Shown piece after piece: positions 61,910 to 64,000 of a stretch of 64,000 bases of DNA. Location of the stretch: the NCBI GenBank assembly GCA_021325095.1, contig JAJPHV010000069.1:1-64000 (forward strand), read 5' to 3'. The DNA comes from Chloroflexota bacterium (GTDB lineage Bacteria; Chloroflexota; Anaerolineae; Aggregatilineales; UBA2796). Numbering within the stretch: the stretch's first letter is position 1; each line of letters opens with the position of its first letter. The notes beneath the pieces are model-generated. The model worked only from the letters and a program-made list of their open reading frames with translations, was not told the origin of the DNA and did not search any database. The position numbers were made by a program, and so were the translations under genes.

Positions 61910-62590
61910 ATGAGCAACGAGACGATCCTGCTGGTTGACGACGAGCAGAACATCATTGAACTGGCGACGATGTACCTCGAACAGGAGGGCTTTCGCGTCA
62001 TCAGCGCCCGCGACGGGCAGGCGGCGTTGGATCGAGCCAAAGCGGAACGTCCCGCGCTCATGGTGCTGGACTTGATGCTGCCCAAAGTGGACGGCTGGCA
62101 GGTCTGCCGCAAGATTCGTGCCGAGTCCGATCTGCCCATCCTGATGCTGACCGCCCGCGATGAGGACGTGGACAAGATCGTGGGCCTGGAACTGGGCGCG
62201 GACGATTACATGACCAAGCCCTTCAATCCGCGTGAACTGGTGGCGCGCGTCAAGGCTATCCTGCGCCGGACGGAACAGCGCCGCCCGGAACCGGTAGGGC
62301 CGCTCTTTGTCGCCGACGTGAAGATCGACCCGGCGCGGCGCACCGTTCACGTCGGTGACAGGCCCATCGACCTCCGTACCAAAGAGTTCGACCTGCTGAT
62401 GGTGCTGGCCGAAAATGAGGGCATCGTCCTGACCCGCGAAAAGCTGCTTGATCTGGTCTGGGGCTTCGACTTCTACGGGCAAACGCGCACCGTCGATGTT
62501 CACGTGGCACATCTCCGCAATAAGCTGGAAGGCGCGCACGTGACGATTGAGACGGTGTGGGGCGTCGGCTACAAACTCGATAAGAAATAG
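61910..62590 (+). CDS. OmpR/PhoB-family response regulator
   Basis: 226 residues from ATG 61910. The receiver has D10-D11, phosphoacceptor D54 (MVLDLMLPKVDG), T81 and K103 (MTKPF). The C-terminal winged helix (RTKEFDLLMVLAENEGIVLTREKLLDLVWGFDFYGQTRTVDVHVAHLRNKL) binds DNA. It is followed after 73 bp by its likely cognate kinase. Signal and targets are unknown. Confidence 0.95.
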   Translation: MSNETILLVDDEQNIIELATMYLEQEGFRVISARDGQAALDRAKAERPALMVLDLMLPKVDGWQVCRKIRAESDLPILMLTARDEDVDKIVGLELGADDYMTKPFNPRELVARVKAILRRTEQRRPEPVGPLFVADVKIDPARRTVHVGDRPIDLRTKEFDLLMVLAENEGIVLTREKLLDLVWGFDFYGQTRTVDVHVAHLRNKLEGAHVTIETVWGVGYKLDKK

Positions 62591-62663
62591 AACATTTTTT
62601 ACATTTCGTTCATCACGTTCACACGAGGACATCGTACACTGAGACGGGCTTGAAAAGTTCAGG

Positions 62664-64000
62664 ATGTTCAATCACTTGCGCGCGCGACTGCTGGCCTCTT
62701 ACATATTGATCCTGGTCCTGACCCTGGTCACCATCGGTGTCAGCCTGGTGCTGGTGCTCAGGAGCCGCCCCCTGCTGACTGATACGCGCAGCCTGGCCCT
62801 CTCCGCGCTGGTGCAGCAGTTGGACGCCCTTGAGGAGCAGGGCAATGCCATCCCCGACGCCGGGCCGACGCTGGCGCAGCGGGCCAGACTGAACACGCTG
62901 GATCGGCGGCTCAAGTCGGTGCGCATCATCCTGGCGAATGGTCGGGGCGTCGTCAGTTACGATTCAAAGCACATTTATACCTACGGCAGCCAGTTGATCG
63001 CCGAATCGCAGCCCTATTCGCCCGACCCCAACACGCCGAGCAGCATGACGCCGATGGTGCGCGGTGTCCTGAGCAGCCCCGATAACTCGGATTGGCTGTT
63101 CGTCGGGCAAGCACCCAACCCGGCCAACCCCCAGGCGCAGGTCTTCATGGTCGCCGTCAGAGCGCCGCGCCTGCTGTCCTTCCCGGAGATGCTGCAATAC
63201 TACGGCTCTGACTTGCTGGCTCCGCTCCTGGAAGCGGGGCTGATCGGGCTAGTCTTCGCTGTCATCATGTCGGTCATCGTGGCGCGCGGCCTGGCCCGCC
63301 CGCTGCAAGATGTCTCGAAGGCCGCCTCCGAACTGGCGAAAGGCCGGCTGGACGAGCGCGTGCCTGTGCGCGGCCCGCGCGAAACGCGCACCCTGGCCGA
63401 AGCGTTCAACCGGATGGCCCAGCAGGTTGGCGAAACGCAGAAGGCGCAGCGCGACTTCCTGGCGAACGTGACGCACGATCTGCGCACCCCGCTCACCTCG
63501 ATCCAGGGCTTCTCGCAGGCCATCATCGACGGTGTGGCCTCCAACCCATCGGCGGCACAGCGGGCCGCACAGATCATCTACGACGAGGCTGGACGGCTCA
63601 ACCGCATGGTGCAGGAGCTGCTTGACCTGGCGCGCATCGAGGCCGGACGGCTGAACATGACGCGCCACGTTGTCCGCCTGACCGAACTGCTTGGCGGTGT
63701 CGGTGAGCGGTTGGCCCCGCGCGCCCAGGAGAAGGGCCTGACCCTGGTGACGGACATTCCAACACTGCCCTCCATCGCCGGGGACGGAGACCGTCTGGTG
63801 CAGGTTTACACTAACCTGATCGACAATGCCATCAAGCACACGCCGCCCGGCGGCAGAATCGTCCTGCGCGCCGCGCTGCAAGACAACGGCGTGCTGGTGC
63901 AGGTCAGCGATACCGGCGAAGGCATTCCCGCCGCCGATCTGCCTCACGTCTTTGATCGCTTCTATCAGGTGGACAAGAGCCGCCAGCGCGAAAAGCGTGA
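62664..64000 (+). CDS. Sensor histidine kinase, 3' end beyond window
   Basis: At least 445 residues; no stop before the right edge. Membrane segments at about 7-33 and 185-210 enclose a ~150-residue extracytoplasmic sensor. A HAMP linker (ARGLARPLQDVSKAASELAKGRLDERVPVRG) leads to HisKA with H near residue 270 (FLANVTHDLRTPLTSIQG) and the start of HATPase_c (YTNLIDNAIKHTPPGG, VSDTGEGIPAADL). With the OmpR-type regulator upstream it forms a two-component system. The last residues of the ATPase domain are missing only because of the window edge. Confidence 0.9.
   Translation, partial: MFNHLRARLLASYILILVLTLVTIGVSLVLVLRSRPLLTDTRSLALSALVQQLDALEEQGNAIPDAGPTLAQRARLNTLDRRLKSVRIILANGRGVVSYDSKHIYTYGSQLIAESQPYSPDPNTPSSMTPMVRGVLSSPDNSDWLFVGQAPNPANPQAQVFMVAVRAPRLLSFPEMLQYYGSDLLAPLLEAGLIGLVFAVIMSVIVARGLARPLQDVSKAASELAKGRLDERVPVRGPRETRTLAEAFNRMAQQVGETQKAQRDFLANVTHDLRTPLTSIQGFSQAIIDGVASNPSAAQRAAQIIYDEAGRLNRMVQELLDLARIEAGRLNMTRHVVRLTELLGGVGERLAPRAQEKGLTLVTDIPTLPSIAGDGDRLVQVYTNLIDNAIKHTPPGGRIVLRAALQDNGVLVQVSDTGEGIPAADLPHVFDRFYQVDKSRQREKR

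Overview
This is a gene-dense stretch of a high-GC bacterial chromosome. The best guess for the host is a member of the Chloroflexota (Anaerolineae-like). That rests on a SpoVS homologue in a context without sporulation genes, secreted proteins with Ala/Thr/Pro-rich linkers, a DUF420-type heme-copper accessory domain, the nucleoside-type ABC transporter, and a family of GC-rich palindromic intergenic repeats (12 copies). It is an inference from gene content; no rRNA or tRNA gene was seen to confirm it.

Layout. 1-0.7 kb: the edge of an IS200/IS605-type element abuts a SnoaL-like gene with an altered 3' end. 0.8-4.2 kb: two convergent P-loop ATPases, one with an extracytoplasmic Cache-like sensor. 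4.4-11.1 kb: a quinone-oxidoreductase-like MDR protein and a CheY-like protein, then a decaying one-carbon/corrinoid cluster (DUF1638, homocysteine methyltransferase, DinB, DUF5063, and a wrecked RACo/RamA-type activator) into which a type II restriction-modification pair is wedged. 11-22 kb: a secreted protein, a P-type cation ATPase, membrane and PPC-domain proteins, a GH57 glucanotransferase, a parvulin-type lipoprotein, a PHP phosphoesterase and SpoVS. 23-27.8 kb: a Fur-family regulator, a histidine kinase with a degenerate receiver, a trans-sulfuration enzyme, and a poorly populated AT-richer island with a dead transposase. 28-35 kb: a TPR membrane protein, AzlCD, a LysE exporter, SelA with a small membrane protein, and a DUF420-cupredoxin fusion.

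35.6-44.5 kb: rhodanese, an N-terminal-HTH STAND regulator, UspA, a P5C dehydrogenase, and a nucleoside/BMP-type ABC transporter without its binding protein. 44.5-48.9 kb: an L-rhamnose operon (LacI regulator, rhaI, rhaB, with a broken DUF559 gene between the enzymes) headed by a consensus sigma-70 promoter and a perfect palindromic operator. 48.9-50.5 kb: an AT-richer three-gene cassette (TIGR04255-like protein, unknown protein, HEPN protein) that is the best candidate for an undescribed defence or toxin-type system. 50.7-52.6 kb: moaC, a fused moaD-moaE and rnc, translationally coupled. 52.8-54.5 kb: a STAS-like protein, an orphan Flp pilin and a methyltransferase.

54.7-61.8 kb is a forward-strand sugar catabolism run: a GCS2-like ligase, TIM-barrel isomerase, Gfo/Idh/MocA dehydrogenase, PIG-L deacetylase, NagB-like isomerase and an aldehyde dehydrogenase. 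The window ends with an OmpR-type response regulator and its sensor kinase, which runs off the right edge. Several promoter-like sites use TACAAT or TATAAT as -10, and some sit so close to an ATG that leaderless initiation is likely.
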